64,000 bases of DNA from assembly GCA_035063765.1 (NCBI GenBank), contig JAPSFT010000007.1:124001-188000 (forward strand), given 5' to 3'. The stretch is from Deltaproteobacteria bacterium. Lineage in GTDB: Bacteria; Myxococcota_A; UBA9160; PR03. A program made the translations under genes and the position numbers. This document shows positions 6,627-16,178 of this stretch, in pieces. Numbering within the stretch: position 1 is the first letter of the stretch; the number at the start of each line of letters is the position of its first letter. Under the pieces are notes generated by a model that ran no database searches, was not told the origin of the DNA, and was given only the letters and a program-made list of their open reading frames with translations.

Positions 6627-8804
6627 AAGCCCCTCGGCCCCGTCGCGAGCGACGCCGATCCGGGCGGCGTACCGCCGTCCGACGTGATCGAGGTCGACGA
6701 CCGCTTCTACATCCTCGCCACCTCGGATCGGCTCGACGAGCGAACGCGGGTGCTGAAGACCGGCGACACCTTCGCGGTGCTCGACCGGCGCGGCGACGCG
6801 CGCCAGCTCGGGCGCGGCGAGCAGGGGCTGTTCCACCGCGGCACCCGCTACCTGTCGCACCTCGAGCTCGGCCTCGGCGGCGAGCGGCCGCTGCTCCTGG
6901 GCTCCTCCGTGCGCAGCGACTCCAAGGTCGTCACCGTCGACCTCACCAACCCCGATCTGCGTCAGGGCGAGCACCTGGTCCTGCCGCGGGGCTGGCTGCA
7001 CGTCTCGCGGACGCTGACGCTGCTCGCCGGCGGCCTCGACGAGGTCATCGAGGTCACGAACTTCGGGATGGCCCACGCCGAGACGACCCTCCGCCTGCGG
7101 GTCGACGCCGACTTCGCCGACATCTTCGAGGTGCGGGGCTTCCGGCGCGAGCGACGCGGAGAGCGGCTGCCGGCGCCCGCTGCGAGCGACGCGATCGAGC
7201 TCGGCTACCGGGGTCTGGACGGGGTCGAGCGCTGGACGCGCGTCACCTGCGAGCCCCCGGCGCGGATCGCCGGCCGCGAGCTCGTGATCGACGTCCGCCT
7301 CGGGCCCCGCGAGACCCGACACCATCGCGTGCAGGTCCGGACGCGCGAGACACCGGGGCACCCGGCGGGCGCCGCGCGCGCGCACCCCCTCCGCGCGGAC
7401 CCCGCCGCCCGCCTCGAGACCTCGAGCCTGCGCTGGAACGACTGGCTCCACCGCTCGTCGGCCGACCTTGCGATCCTCGCCACCGAGACCGAGCTCGGGC
7501 CCTACCCGTACGCCGGCATTCCCTGGTTCAGCACGCCCTTCGGGCGCGACGGCCTCGTCACCGCGCTCGAGCGGCTGTGGCTCGACCCGTCGCTGGCGCG
7601 CGGTGTGCTCTCCTACCTGGCGGCGACGCAGGCGACCACGTCGGATCCCGAGCGCGACGCCGAGCCGGGCAAGATCCTCCACGAGGCGCGCCACGGCGAG
7701 CTGGCGGCCCTCGGCGAGGTGCCCTTCGGCTGCTACTACGGGAGCGTCGACGCCACGCCGCTCTTCGTCGCGCTGGCCGGCGCCTACTTCGAGCGCACCG
7801 CCGACCGCGAGCTCGTGGCCGGGCTCTGGCCGCAGGTCGAGGCGGCGCTCGCGCGCATCGACGCGGACTGCGACGAGCGTGGCTTCCTCGTCTACCAGCG
7901 GCGCTCGCGCCGGGGCCTGGTCCAGCAGGGCTGGAAGGACTCGAGCGACTCGATCAGCCACGCCGACGGCACGCTCGCGGAGGGGCCGATCGCGCTCTGC
8001 GAGGTGCAGGGCTACGTGCATCTCGCCCGGCGCGAGGCCGCGCGCATCGCCCGGGCGCTCGGCAACGAGGAGCGCGCGCTCGCGCTCGAGGCGCAGGCCG
8101 CGGCGCTCGCGCGGCGCTTCGAGCGCGCCTTCTGGTGCGACGAGATCGGCAGCTACGCGCTGGCGCTCGACGGCAAGGGGGAGCCGTGCCGGGTGCGCGC
8201 CTCGAACGCCGGCCACTGCCTCTACACCGGGATCGCTTCGCCGGCGCGCGCGCGCCGGGTCGCCGAGGGCCTGTTCCAGGGCGACCTCTTCTCGGGCTGG
8301 GGTGTGCGCACGCTCGCCGCGGGCGAGCGCCGCTACAACCCGATGTCGTATCACAACGGCTCGGTCTGGCCGCACGACAACGCGCTGATCGCGCAGGGGC
8401 TCGCGCGCTACGGCTTCGAGCGCGACGCGCTCGTCCTGCTCGAGGCCGCCTTCGACGCCAGCCGCTGCGTGGACCTGCACCGGATGCCGGAGCTCGTGTG
8501 CGGCTTCGCGCGGCGCCTCGACGACGGGCCGGTAGCCTACCCGCTTGCGTGTACGCCTCAGGCCTGGGCAGCCGGCGCCGTGTTCCTGATGCTCCAGGCC
8601 GTGCTCGGGCTCACGATCTCCGCGCCGCGGCGCGAGCTCCGCCTGGTCCGGCCGCTGCTGCCGCGCAGCCTCGCCGAGCTGCGCATCCGCGACCTGCGCG
8701 TCGGCGACGCGCAGGTCGACCTCGACCTCGCGCGGCGCGGCGAGCACGTGATGGTCAGTGCGGTGTCGCGCCGAGGTCGGGTCCGGGTGCTGGTCGAGAG
8801 CTAG
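6624..8804 (+). CDS. amylo-alpha-1,6-glucosidase (glycogen debranching-type)
   Basis: 726 aa from a CTG start at 6624 chosen because of the GGAGG at optimal distance; if GTG at 6684 is used instead the protein is 20 residues shorter. The N-terminal ~280 residues form the GDE_N_bis beta-domain (DTFAVLDRRGDARQL, GLFHRGTRYLSHLEL, LVLPRGWLHVSRTL). The rest is an (alpha/alpha)6 barrel with IPWFSTPFGRDGLV, CYYGSVDATPLF, WKDSSDSISHADG and SYHNGSVWPHDNALI. The family hydrolyses alpha-1,6 branches in glycogen-like glucans. It converges on the GT4 gene with a 50 bp 3' overlap. A glycogen branching enzyme (GlgB) is encoded at 41.2 kb, so glycogen synthesis and breakdown are both represented. Confidence 0.9.
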   Translation: MKPLGPVASDADPGGVPPSDVIEVDDRFYILATSDRLDERTRVLKTGDTFAVLDRRGDARQLGRGEQGLFHRGTRYLSHLELGLGGERPLLLGSSVRSDSKVVTVDLTNPDLRQGEHLVLPRGWLHVSRTLTLLAGGLDEVIEVTNFGMAHAETTLRLRVDADFADIFEVRGFRRERRGERLPAPAASDAIELGYRGLDGVERWTRVTCEPPARIAGRELVIDVRLGPRETRHHRVQVRTRETPGHPAGAARAHPLRADPAARLETSSLRWNDWLHRSSADLAILATETELGPYPYAGIPWFSTPFGRDGLVTALERLWLDPSLARGVLSYLAATQATTSDPERDAEPGKILHEARHGELAALGEVPFGCYYGSVDATPLFVALAGAYFERTADRELVAGLWPQVEAALARIDADCDERGFLVYQRRSRRGLVQQGWKDSSDSISHADGTLAEGPIALCEVQGYVHLARREAARIARALGNEERALALEAQAAALARRFERAFWCDEIGSYALALDGKGEPCRVRASNAGHCLYTGIASPARARRVAEGLFQGDLFSGWGVRTLAAGERRYNPMSYHNGSVWPHDNALIAQGLARYGFERDALVLLEAAFDASRCVDLHRMPELVCGFARRLDDGPVAYPLACTPQAWAAGAVFLMLQAVLGLTISAPRRELRLVRPLLPRSLAELRIRDLRVGDAQVDLDLARRGEHVMVSAVSRRGRVRVLVES

Positions 8805-9861
8805 GGACCCGGGCCGGCGCCAGCCGAGGCGAGGCCGCTTCGGCGACGGCGCGCTCGTAGAGCGCCAGGTAGTCGCGCGCCATGCGCTCGGCGGTGAAGC
8901 GCGCCTCGAAGGCCGCGCGGCACGCCGCGCGGTCCAGGCGCGCCACCCGCTCGAGGGCCGCCACGGCGCCGTCGACGTCGTCGACGACGAGACCGGTGAC
9001 GCCCGGCTCGATCACCTCGCGCACCGAGCCGCCGGGAAGGGCGAGGACCGGCGTCCCACAGGCCATCGCCTCGATCATCACGAGCCCGAAGGGCTCGGGC
9101 CAGTCGATCGGGAACAGGAGCGCCAGTGCCTCGCCGAGGAAGGCGCTCTTGTCGGCCTCGCCGATCTCGCCCACGAACTCGACGAAGGGCCCGTCGAGGA
9201 GCGGCGCGATCACGGTCTCGAAGTAGGCACGGTCGACCTCGTCCACCTTGGCCGCGATGCGCAGCCCGATGCGCGCGCGCCGCGCGATCTCGATCGCGCG
9301 GTCCACGCGCTTCTCCGGCGAGATCCGCCCGAGGAAGGCGAGGGTGCGGCCGGGGCCGGGGTGGAAGCGGAGCCGATCGGCCGGGAGGCCATGGGGAACC
9401 GTCGCCACCCAGTTCGCGTGCGGCAGCGGCGCGCGCTGCGCGTCCGAGATCGAGACCACCGGCATCTCGTGGAACTCGCGATAGAGGGGCGCGAGCTCCG
9501 GCAGGTCGAGGCGCCCGTGCAGCGTCGTGAGCTGCGGCGTCGGCGTGCGGCGCGAGAGCGGAAAGTGGAAGTAGTCGGTGTGGTAGTGGATCAGGTCGAA
9601 GCACGCGGCACGCTTCGCCACCTCCTCGAGCATCAGCACCTGGTAGGCGAAGGGGTCGCGCACCTGCGGGTCGAGGCGCAGCGCGCGCTCGCTGCAGGGG
9701 ACGAGCTGCGCGCTCGTGACGGAGTCGCCGCTCGCGAAGAGGGTCACGTCGTGGCCCAGCCGCACCAGCTCCTCGCTCAGGTACGAGACCACCCGCTCGG
9801 TCCCGCCGTAGAGCTGCGGCGGCACGCGTTCGAAGAGCGGAGCGACCTGGGCGATCCTCAC
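8755..9861 (-). CDS. glycosyltransferase family 4
   Basis: 368 aa with GTG start at 9861, preceded by GAGGA. The GT-B fold is clear. The N-terminal acceptor domain has YGGTERVVSYLSEELVRLG and FDLIHYHTDYFHF. The C-terminal donor domain has LGRISPEKRVDRAIEIA and the E-x7-E segment EPFGLVMIEAMACGTPVLA, which contacts the nucleotide-sugar. Members transfer sugars from NDP- or GDP-sugars. Its tail overlaps the last 50 bp of the debranching enzyme gene on the opposite strand. The pairing with an amylo-glucosidase and Dps suggests storage or compatible-solute metabolism, but the sugar and acceptor are unknown. Confidence 0.88.
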   Translation of the reverse strand: MRIAQVAPLFERVPPQLYGGTERVVSYLSEELVRLGHDVTLFASGDSVTSAQLVPCSERALRLDPQVRDPFAYQVLMLEEVAKRAACFDLIHYHTDYFHFPLSRRTPTPQLTTLHGRLDLPELAPLYREFHEMPVVSISDAQRAPLPHANWVATVPHGLPADRLRFHPGPGRTLAFLGRISPEKRVDRAIEIARRARIGLRIAAKVDEVDRAYFETVIAPLLDGPFVEFVGEIGEADKSAFLGEALALLFPIDWPEPFGLVMIEAMACGTPVLALPGGSVREVIEPGVTGLVVDDVDGAVAALERVARLDRAACRAAFEARFTAERMARDYLALYERAVAEAASPRLAPARVPSSRPAPGPDLGATPH

Positions 9862-10181
9862 CGGCTGTGTCCTCGGCCCGCGTGCATCCGCAGCAGGCTG
9901 GGGACTTCCCTCGCCACGGCGCCGCCCGCTCCTGCACGCGGCGGGCGCAGGCCCGCCCGCCGCCGGGAAGCCGTGACGCAAGAGCGATGCCAGCCCGGAG
10001 CCGCCGCGCGTGCGACCCGCGCGTCGCGCCGCCTTGCACCTTCTACAAAGCGTCCGCCGGCGACCCGTCTCGTCGCGTCGAACGGCTCGGGGAGCGCGCA
10101 GGAAGGGAGTCGGAGGCCGGCATCCTCCTTGCTTCCTTGGATCGATGCACGGCCGGAGCCCGCCGGTCAGGAGGATCCGCG
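9862..10181. other. divergent intergenic region with GC hairpin
   Basis: 320 bp between GT4 (leftward) and Dps (rightward). A perfect 9-bp inverted repeat (GCGGCGGGC at 9938-9946 and GCCCGCCGC at 9955-9963) forms a stable hairpin with an 8-base loop; there is no T-run, so it is not a classical terminator. AGGAGG at about 10169-10174 is the Dps ribosome-binding site. No ORF with family support is seen. Confidence 0.45.
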
Positions 10182-10727
10182 ATGCGGAAGAGCGTTTCGA
10201 GAGCCACCCAGGCCCCCCCCGCCAGGTCCTCGGATCGCTCGGTGCGGGAGGTTTCCCGCACGAACTCCTCCGACGCCCCGGTCGTGCGCCACCTCCAGCG
10301 GCAGGTCGCGAACGCGTTCCTGCTCCACGCCAACTACAAGCGCCACCACTGGCAGACCTACGGCCCGCTGTTCCGGGACCTCCACCGGCTCTTCGACGAG
10401 CTCGCTCGCGACGTCCTGGGGACACTCGACGAGCTCGCCGAGCGCCTGCGCATGATCGGGCAGGACCCGATCGCGATGCCCGCCGAGGTGATCGAGGCCG
10501 CGAGCGTGAAGCCCGCACGGCTCGGCCAGAGCATGCGCGACCGGGTCGAGAGCGCCGATACCGACGTGCTGACCGTGATCCACGAGATGCGCGAGGGGGT
10601 GAAGGCGGCCGACGAGGCCGGGGATCCCGGCACTGCCGACCTCTTCACCCGCTTCGTCCAGATCCACGAGAAGCACGAGTGGTGGCTGCGCGACGTGCTC
10701 GAGCGCGGCGACGGCCTCGTGAGCTGA
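10182..10727 (+). CDS. dps: Dps-type ferritin-like DNA-protection protein
   Basis: 181 aa. The ATG at 10182 was chosen because AGGAGG precedes it and because the Dps fold starts shortly after. The first ~35 residues are a basic, Ser/Arg-rich tail (MRKSVSRATQAPPARSSDRS) suitable for DNA contact. The ferroxidase helices then follow: FLLHANYKRHHWQTYGPLF (His/Asp region), LHRLFDELARDVLGTLDELAERL, and VQIHEKHEWWLRDVLE at the end. Dps proteins form dodecamers that oxidise iron with hydrogen peroxide and coat DNA in starvation or oxidative stress. Length is typical. It stands in front of a small unknown ORF. Confidence 0.88.
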   Translation: MRKSVSRATQAPPARSSDRSVREVSRTNSSDAPVVRHLQRQVANAFLLHANYKRHHWQTYGPLFRDLHRLFDELARDVLGTLDELAERLRMIGQDPIAMPAEVIEAASVKPARLGQSMRDRVESADTDVLTVIHEMREGVKAADEAGDPGTADLFTRFVQIHEKHEWWLRDVLERGDGLVS

Positions 10728-10738
10728 GGGGCGCGCGG

Positions 10739-10915
10739 ATGATCCGGGCAGGGGAGACCGCCAGGCTGACGCTGGGCGAGTGGATCGCGGCCGTCGTGGA
10801 CGCGGCCAGCGACGAACGCCAGGGCATCGCGCGGGTGGCCTCGATGCTCCGCCGCGGGACGATCCGGCGCAGCCGTCCGCCCGGCGCACCGGCGCCGATC
10901 CCGCCGGCCGGCTAG
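10739..10915 (+). CDS. small hypothetical protein (58 aa)
   Basis: ATG at 10739, 11 bp after the Dps stop. The product (LTLGEWIAAVVDAASDERQG, then RVASMLRRGTIRRS) is a helical segment followed by a basic Pro/Ala-rich tail. I recognise no family. The position directly behind dps and the continuous open frame suggest co-expression with it. It ends in a 4 bp overlap with the end of the TPR lipoprotein gene on the other strand. Confidence 0.45.
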   Translation: MIRAGETARLTLGEWIAAVVDAASDERQGIARVASMLRRGTIRRSRPPGAPAPIPPAG

Positions 10916-13425
10916 GACGGGCCAGCGCCTTCCGCCGCGGCGCGTGCCTCCTCGAGCGAAGCCCGCGCCTCGCCCGCCTCGTCGAACGCGGGATCGAGCG
11001 AGAGCGCCGCCTCGAACGCGTTCACGGCCTCCGCGGGCCGCCCGAGCCCCTGCAGCGCGAGCCCCTTGCGGAACAGGTACTCGGCGCGCGGGCCTCCCTG
11101 CCGCCGGGCGAGCTCGATCGCCCGGTCGAACTGCTCGAGCGCGGCGGCGTGGAGCCCCTTCTGGAGGTAGACGGAGCCCAGGGTGTCGGAGTAGGTGGGC
11201 TGCTCCGCGCCGCTCGCGACCGCTTCCTGCGCGAGCGTGAGGGCGCGCTCGAGATCCCGCTGGTCGCGCGCGAGCAGGCGCGCCAGCTCGTTCTTCGCGG
11301 GCGCACCGCCGCCATCCTGGACCACCTCCTCGAGCGTCCGGATCGCATCTTCGTCGCGGCCCTCGGCGGCGTACAGGCGCGCCAGCACGCTGCGCGCCGC
11401 TGGCGGCAGCGAGCCGTCGGCCAGCACGCCCTCGAAGGCCGTGATGGCGTCGGCGCTCCGGCCCTGCTGGGCGTAGAGGCCGGCGACCAGCTCGGCAGCG
11501 CCCGGGATCCCCGGCGCCGCGCGAAACCCCTCGAGCGCGTCCTGCTCCGCGCCTGCCGGGTCGCCGGCCTGCGCGCGGAAGCGCGCTCGCAGCAGGCGCA
11601 GGCCCGGGGCGTCGCCCGGGGCGCGCCTCTCGAGGTAGTCGTCGAGCCGCGCGAGCCCCTCCTCGCGGCGCCCGGCTGCGACGTCGAACACCACGAGCTG
11701 CTGGAGCAGCGCCTGCGCGTCGGGATCGGCGGCGAGGCCCTCCTCGAGGAACCGGCGGGCGCGGGCCGGGTCGGCGGCACCTTCGCGCTGCGCGTACAGG
11801 AGCCGCGCCGCGGGCGACGCCGAGGAGGACGTCAGCAGGGCGTCGAGCCGCTTCCTCGCCTCGCTCGCCCGGTCGGTCTCGTAGAGCGCCTCGATCACGG
11901 CGAGCTGCTGCTCCGCGTCGAGCGCACGGCCGCTCTCCTCGAGGGCCTTCGCCGAACTCAGCAGCCCCGCCCAGTCCCGGCTGGCGCGCTGGATCGCGAG
12001 CCGGAGCGCCTGGCCCGCGGGCCATCCCCCGCGTGCGATCCGAGCGCCCCGATCCACGGCCTCCTTGGCGGCCGCGACGTTTCCGAGGCGCAGATGGGCT
12101 TCGGCGAGCATCTCCAGCGCGCGCAGGCTCTCGGCCCCGGCGGTGACCGCGTCGAGCTCCCGCACCGCGTCCTCGAGCCGGTCCTCGCGCATCGCCCGCA
12201 GAGCGCCGGCCAGCCGCACGTTGGGGTCCTCGGGCGACGCCGCCTGCATGCGCTCGACCAGGGCCCCCGCGTCCGCGGCGCGGCCCGCACGGTAGAGCAG
12301 CTCGGCGAGCGCAAGCTGGGCGGCGGTCGGGTCGTCCACCTGGCCCACCGCCGCCTCGAGCGCGGCCACGGCGCCGGCGAGGTCGCCGCGCTCGACCAGC
12401 GCCTCGGCGCGGATCATGTGCGCGGCGCTCACCCGCGGCTGCTTCGCGAGCATGCGTGCGTAGACCGCGTCGTCGGAGCGCCCGAGCCGGCGCTCGTGCG
12501 TCGCGAGCGCGCCCCACGCGACGAGGTTCGAGGGATCGCGCTCGACGATCCGCTCGAGCACCTCGTGGATCACGCCGTCGTCGTTGGTCGCGACGGCGAA
12601 CGAGAAGGCCGTCTCGCTGGCCGCGCGCACGCGGGCGGCGTCGCCCCCGCGGCCGGCGAGGTCGATGAGCGACAGGTAGGCGGCCGTCGCGTCGGCGCGG
12701 TGGCCCGGCCACGCGGCCAGCACCCGCGCGCGCTCGAACACCGCCATGATGTGCCGCTCGAGGTCGCCCGCCTTCTCGGACGAGGCGGCGGCGCGCGCGA
12801 ACGCGTCGGCGGCGCCCTGGAACACGGCGTCCTCCGGGAGGCGAGCGGCCTGCTGCGCCACCTGGATGCGGGCCTGGTAGGCGCGGCCCAGCCGGAGCTG
12901 GGTCTCCGCGTCGTCGGGGGCGAGCTCGACGGCGGTGCGTGCCGACGCCAGCCCCCCGGCGAGGTCACTGTCGAGCAGCGCCAGGCGCGACATGAGGCCG
13001 TGCGCGCGCGCGTTGGCGGGATCACGCGCCAGCACCTCCTCGACGAGGGCGCGCGCCTGGCCGCGCTCGCTCACGGCCAGGATCTCGGCGGCGCCGAGGC
13101 GGGCCTCGTCGAGCGAAGGATCGAGCTGGTAGGCCTCCTGATAGAGGAACAGCGCGTCGGCGGCCCACGCCGGGTTCGTCGTGAGCAGGCGCGCGATCCG
13201 CAGATCCAGATCGGCGCGCCGGGGAGCGACCCGCAGCGCGTCCTGCAGCTCGAGCCACGCAGCCCCCTGGTCGCCCGCCGCGAGCAGCGTCTTCGCCTTC
13301 CCGAGATGGGCTTCGACCTGCTCCTCGGGCGAGCGGCAGGCGCCGAGCGTGCAGGCCAGCGCGAGCACGGCGAACGCGCGGAGCACGCCGCCAAGGAGCC
13401 CGCTCCCCGCCTCCGGCCGGATCAC
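10912..13425 (-). CDS. TPR-repeat lipoprotein (second of pair)
   Basis: 837 aa with a GTG start at 13425 whose bases overlap the TGA of the upstream gene (GTGA). A lipoprotein signal is visible (AFAVLALACTLGAC, lipobox LGAC, Cys near residue 30). The rest is an unbroken array of TPR-like helical hairpins (LGKAKTLLAAGDQGAAWLEL, YSDTLGSVYLQKGLHAAALE and so on), ending with a helical Ala/Glu-rich tail. It is presumably a membrane-anchored protein-interaction scaffold facing the periplasm. Size and layout recall the large TPR lipoproteins of PEP-CTERM/exosortase gene clusters, and a PEP-CTERM gene lies 3 kb away. No exosortase or polysaccharide gene is present here, so that assignment is tentative. 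Confidence 0.8.
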   Translation of the reverse strand: MIRPEAGSGLLGGVLRAFAVLALACTLGACRSPEEQVEAHLGKAKTLLAAGDQGAAWLELQDALRVAPRRADLDLRIARLLTTNPAWAADALFLYQEAYQLDPSLDEARLGAAEILAVSERGQARALVEEVLARDPANARAHGLMSRLALLDSDLAGGLASARTAVELAPDDAETQLRLGRAYQARIQVAQQAARLPEDAVFQGAADAFARAAASSEKAGDLERHIMAVFERARVLAAWPGHRADATAAYLSLIDLAGRGGDAARVRAASETAFSFAVATNDDGVIHEVLERIVERDPSNLVAWGALATHERRLGRSDDAVYARMLAKQPRVSAAHMIRAEALVERGDLAGAVAALEAAVGQVDDPTAAQLALAELLYRAGRAADAGALVERMQAASPEDPNVRLAGALRAMREDRLEDAVRELDAVTAGAESLRALEMLAEAHLRLGNVAAAKEAVDRGARIARGGWPAGQALRLAIQRASRDWAGLLSSAKALEESGRALDAEQQLAVIEALYETDRASEARKRLDALLTSSSASPAARLLYAQREGAADPARARRFLEEGLAADPDAQALLQQLVVFDVAAGRREEGLARLDDYLERRAPGDAPGLRLLRARFRAQAGDPAGAEQDALEGFRAAPGIPGAAELVAGLYAQQGRSADAITAFEGVLADGSLPPAARSVLARLYAAEGRDEDAIRTLEEVVQDGGGAPAKNELARLLARDQRDLERALTLAQEAVASGAEQPTYSDTLGSVYLQKGLHAAALEQFDRAIELARRQGGPRAEYLFRKGLALQGLGRPAEAVNAFEAALSLDPAFDEAGEARASLEEARAAAEGAGPS

Positions 13426-15806
13426 GGCTGGCCCTGCTCGAGGCTCGCGAGCTCCGCGCGCGCCGCGTCCGCTTCGGGAAAGGCGCCGGCCTCGAGCGCC
13501 TGGCGCAAGGCATTCGCGGCGCCCTCGCGATCTCCGCCCGCTTTGCGTACGAGCCCCAGGCGGTACAGCAGCGTCGGCTGCCCGGCCTCCTTCTCGAGCG
13601 CGCCCTCCAGGGTCCCGCGCGCCGCGTCGCCCTCGCCCCGCTGCATCTGGACGAACGCGAGCGTGTCGAAGGTGCGGGCGGAGGGAGCCAGGCGGGCAGC
13701 GCGCTCGGCGAGCGCGAGGGCGCCGTCGAGGTCTTCCTTGCGTTCGGCCAGGATCCAAGCGAGGTCGTTGTTCGCGCCGGCGTGGTCCGGCTGGTCCACC
13801 AGCACCAGGCGATAGCGCCGCACCGCCTCGTCGTGACGGCCGAGCGCCCCGGCCGCCTGCGCGGCCTTGAAGTCCGCCTCGGGATCGGGCAGCGGCGCGC
13901 GTGCCGCCTCGTCGAAGTGGCGCAGCGCCGCCTCGAGGTCTCCTTCCCGGGCCGCGATCGCGCCGAGGCCCGAGCGGGCCGGGCCGTAGTCCGGATCGCT
14001 CGCCGCGGCCCGCTCGAAGGCCGCCTTCGCCTCGGCGGCCCTGCCCAGCCGGAGCAGCACCCGGCCGCGCGCGTCGCGGAGCGACGCGCGCTCGGGCGCC
14101 TGGCGCAGCGCCGCGTCGATCCGCTCGAGCGCCTGCTCGCCCTGGCCCGATGCCAGCTCGGCGTCCACGAGCGCGCGCAGGGCGGCCTCGTTCGCGGGCT
14201 CCTCGAGGTCGATGCCGCTCGCCGTGATCGATCGGGCTGCCGCCTCCGCCCCGCCCGCCTGTTCGGCAACCCATGCCTTCTCGACGGCGAATGCCGCCGC
14301 CAGATCCGGGCGCTGGCCCATCTTCTCGAGCAGCTCCGCGGTCACCGGACCCATCCCCGCCGCCTGCGCGGCGCGGATCGCAGCCGCGTAGGTGCGGGCG
14401 TCCGGCGGCGCCTTCGCCGCGGTCAGGTGGCGAACCAGGTACTCGGTGGCCTCGGCGTAGCGGCCGAGCGAGCGGGCGAGCAGCCCGGCCCACAGGCCCG
14501 CCGAGGTCGCGCCCGGGTCGGTGCGCACGGCCTCGCGGTAGTGCGCGAGCGCGCGCTCGTTCTGGCCGAGGCGCTCGGCCGCGCGGCCGGCGAGGGTGCG
14601 GGCGCCCGCGTGGCTCGGGTAGGTCTCGAGCGCCTTCTCGAGCCGCTCGAGGGCACTCGCGAGCTCGCCCTTCTCGAGCAGGATGTGGCCGCGCACGATG
14701 TTCGCGAGCGCCGGATCCCCGATCTCCTTCGCGAGCTGCTCCGCGCCGTCGAGATCGCCGCTGGCGATGCGCAGGTCGGCGCGGCTCAGCAGGATCGCCC
14801 CGGCCTGCTGCGGAGCCGCAGCGGCGGCGCTCCGGAACGCCGCGTCCGCCTCCTCGGGATGCCCCAGCATCGACTCGAGATCGGCGAGCGCGAGCCATGC
14901 CTGGACGGTGCGGAAGTCCTCGGCGGCCGCGCGGGTCACGACGCGCGCCTCGTCCATCCGGCCCGCCAGCCCGAGCTGCCTCGCGTAGCCGAGCCGCAGC
15001 TCGATCGACTCGGGCGCCGCTCCGGCGGCCTCGCGCCACCGTGCGAGCACGCGCTCCTCCGGCAGCACCCGGGCCGCCGTCTCGAGGACGACCGGCTGGG
15101 TGGGGTACTCGGCGAGACACGCTTCGATGGCGGGTACGCCGCGCGTGAGGTTGCCGTCGGATCTCTCGAAGCTCGCGGCGCGCACGCCGCACGCGCGCGC
15201 GGCCTCCGCCAGGTTGCCCTCCTCGCGATGCAGCGCCTCGAGCGCCGCCAGCACCTCGCGCTCCGCGTCGAAGCGGCCGAGCGCCTCGAGCGCCGCCACC
15301 CGCAGGCCGAGCCCGCGCGCGCCGGGCTCGAGCCGGGAGAGGTGCTCGGCGTCGGCGAGCATCGCCCCGTAGTCGCCGCGGCGGTGATGGGTCCGGACCC
15401 GGAGCGCGAGCGCTTCGACCTGGTCGGGGTCGTGCTCCAGCACCTTCGTTGCCGCGGCGTGTGCCTGGTCGGTGTTGTCGGTGGCGGCGAGGACCTGCGC
15501 CAGCATGAGCCCCGCCTCGACGGCGAAGGCCTCCGTGCCGGCAGCCTCGCGCAGCGGGAAGACCGCCCCGCTGAGCTGGCCGGTCTTCGCCAGCGCGAGG
15601 CCGAGCCGGAAGCTCGCCTCGGGCTGGCCCGGCTCGTCGGCCAGCACGCTCCGCAGCGGGGCGAGCGAGCCCTCGAACTGCTGGCGGTCCTGGAGCTCCC
15701 GGGCCGCGGCCAGCCGCTCCTCGATGCTCGGCCCGCAGCCCGCGGCGGCCAGCACGGCGCCGAGCAGGAGGGCGGCAGCGCGCAGCCGGAACGGGGCTCG
15801 GGCCAT
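13422..15806 (-). CDS. TPR-repeat lipoprotein (first of pair)
   Basis: 794 aa, ATG at 15806 with GGAGGAGG about 12 bases upstream. The N-terminus MARAPFRLRAAALLLGAVLA ends in a lipobox (AAGC, Cys24), so the mature protein is a lipoprotein. The remainder is TPR repeats throughout, e.g. PEASFRLGLALAKTGQLSGA, AGARTLAGRAAERLGQNERA and TLLYRLGLVRKAGGDREGAA. It is translationally coupled to the second TPR lipoprotein (GTGA overlap), indicating that the two act together at stoichiometric levels. It is divergent from the PEP-CTERM gene across 372 bp. No catalytic domain is seen. The likely role is an envelope assembly scaffold. Confidence 0.82.
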   Translation of the reverse strand: MARAPFRLRAAALLLGAVLAAAGCGPSIEERLAAARELQDRQQFEGSLAPLRSVLADEPGQPEASFRLGLALAKTGQLSGAVFPLREAAGTEAFAVEAGLMLAQVLAATDNTDQAHAAATKVLEHDPDQVEALALRVRTHHRRGDYGAMLADAEHLSRLEPGARGLGLRVAALEALGRFDAEREVLAALEALHREEGNLAEAARACGVRAASFERSDGNLTRGVPAIEACLAEYPTQPVVLETAARVLPEERVLARWREAAGAAPESIELRLGYARQLGLAGRMDEARVVTRAAAEDFRTVQAWLALADLESMLGHPEEADAAFRSAAAAAPQQAGAILLSRADLRIASGDLDGAEQLAKEIGDPALANIVRGHILLEKGELASALERLEKALETYPSHAGARTLAGRAAERLGQNERALAHYREAVRTDPGATSAGLWAGLLARSLGRYAEATEYLVRHLTAAKAPPDARTYAAAIRAAQAAGMGPVTAELLEKMGQRPDLAAAFAVEKAWVAEQAGGAEAAARSITASGIDLEEPANEAALRALVDAELASGQGEQALERIDAALRQAPERASLRDARGRVLLRLGRAAEAKAAFERAAASDPDYGPARSGLGAIAAREGDLEAALRHFDEAARAPLPDPEADFKAAQAAGALGRHDEAVRRYRLVLVDQPDHAGANNDLAWILAERKEDLDGALALAERAARLAPSARTFDTLAFVQMQRGEGDAARGTLEGALEKEAGQPTLLYRLGLVRKAGGDREGAANALRQALEAGAFPEADAARAELASLEQGQP

Positions 15807-16178
15807 GGGGGTGCGGTCCTCCTCCGATTCGGGGAACCCGGGATCCTGGCACGCGCTGGGGCTTCCTCCAAGTCGAGGACGGTCCCGTCCCCGCGAGCGT
15901 TGCGCCAGGGCGGACCCGTCGTCCCTTCCAGCTCGGAAAATCCTGCCGCGACACGGGCTTCGCAGGGGCATCCGCTCCTCGGAACGGCTCGCCGCCCCTC
16001 GCCCGCCGGGTCCCCGGGGCCCCGCGCCGTTCACGGTCCTCCGATTTTGCGTGCCACGACCCGCGGGTTGTGCCAAGCTCCGGCCAGTCTCGATCCGCAG
16101 GCTGCCGGGCCGGTGCCGTCCCGGTCGCGTGAATCTGACGTTGGACCACGGGCCATCCATCAAGGGAGTCCTCCGAAC
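15807..16178. other. divergent intergenic region
   Basis: 372 bp between the TPR lipoprotein operon and the PEP-CTERM gene. It contains two TGGCAC half-sites on the minus strand (complement of 16051-16056 and 16070-16075), but neither has a proper TGC element 11 bp further, so I do not call a sigma-54 promoter. The region 16044-16050 is relatively AT-rich (ATTTTGC). AGGGAG near 16163 serves the PEP-CTERM gene. Confidence 0.45.

Noticed and set aside
9938-9963. GC hairpin as an intrinsic terminator
   Set aside because: No T-run follows on either strand, and it lies between divergent gene starts.
16051-16075. Two TGGCAC elements (minus strand) suggesting sigma-54 promoters for the TPR lipoprotein operon
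   Set aside because: No GC element at the required -12 spacing for either copy.
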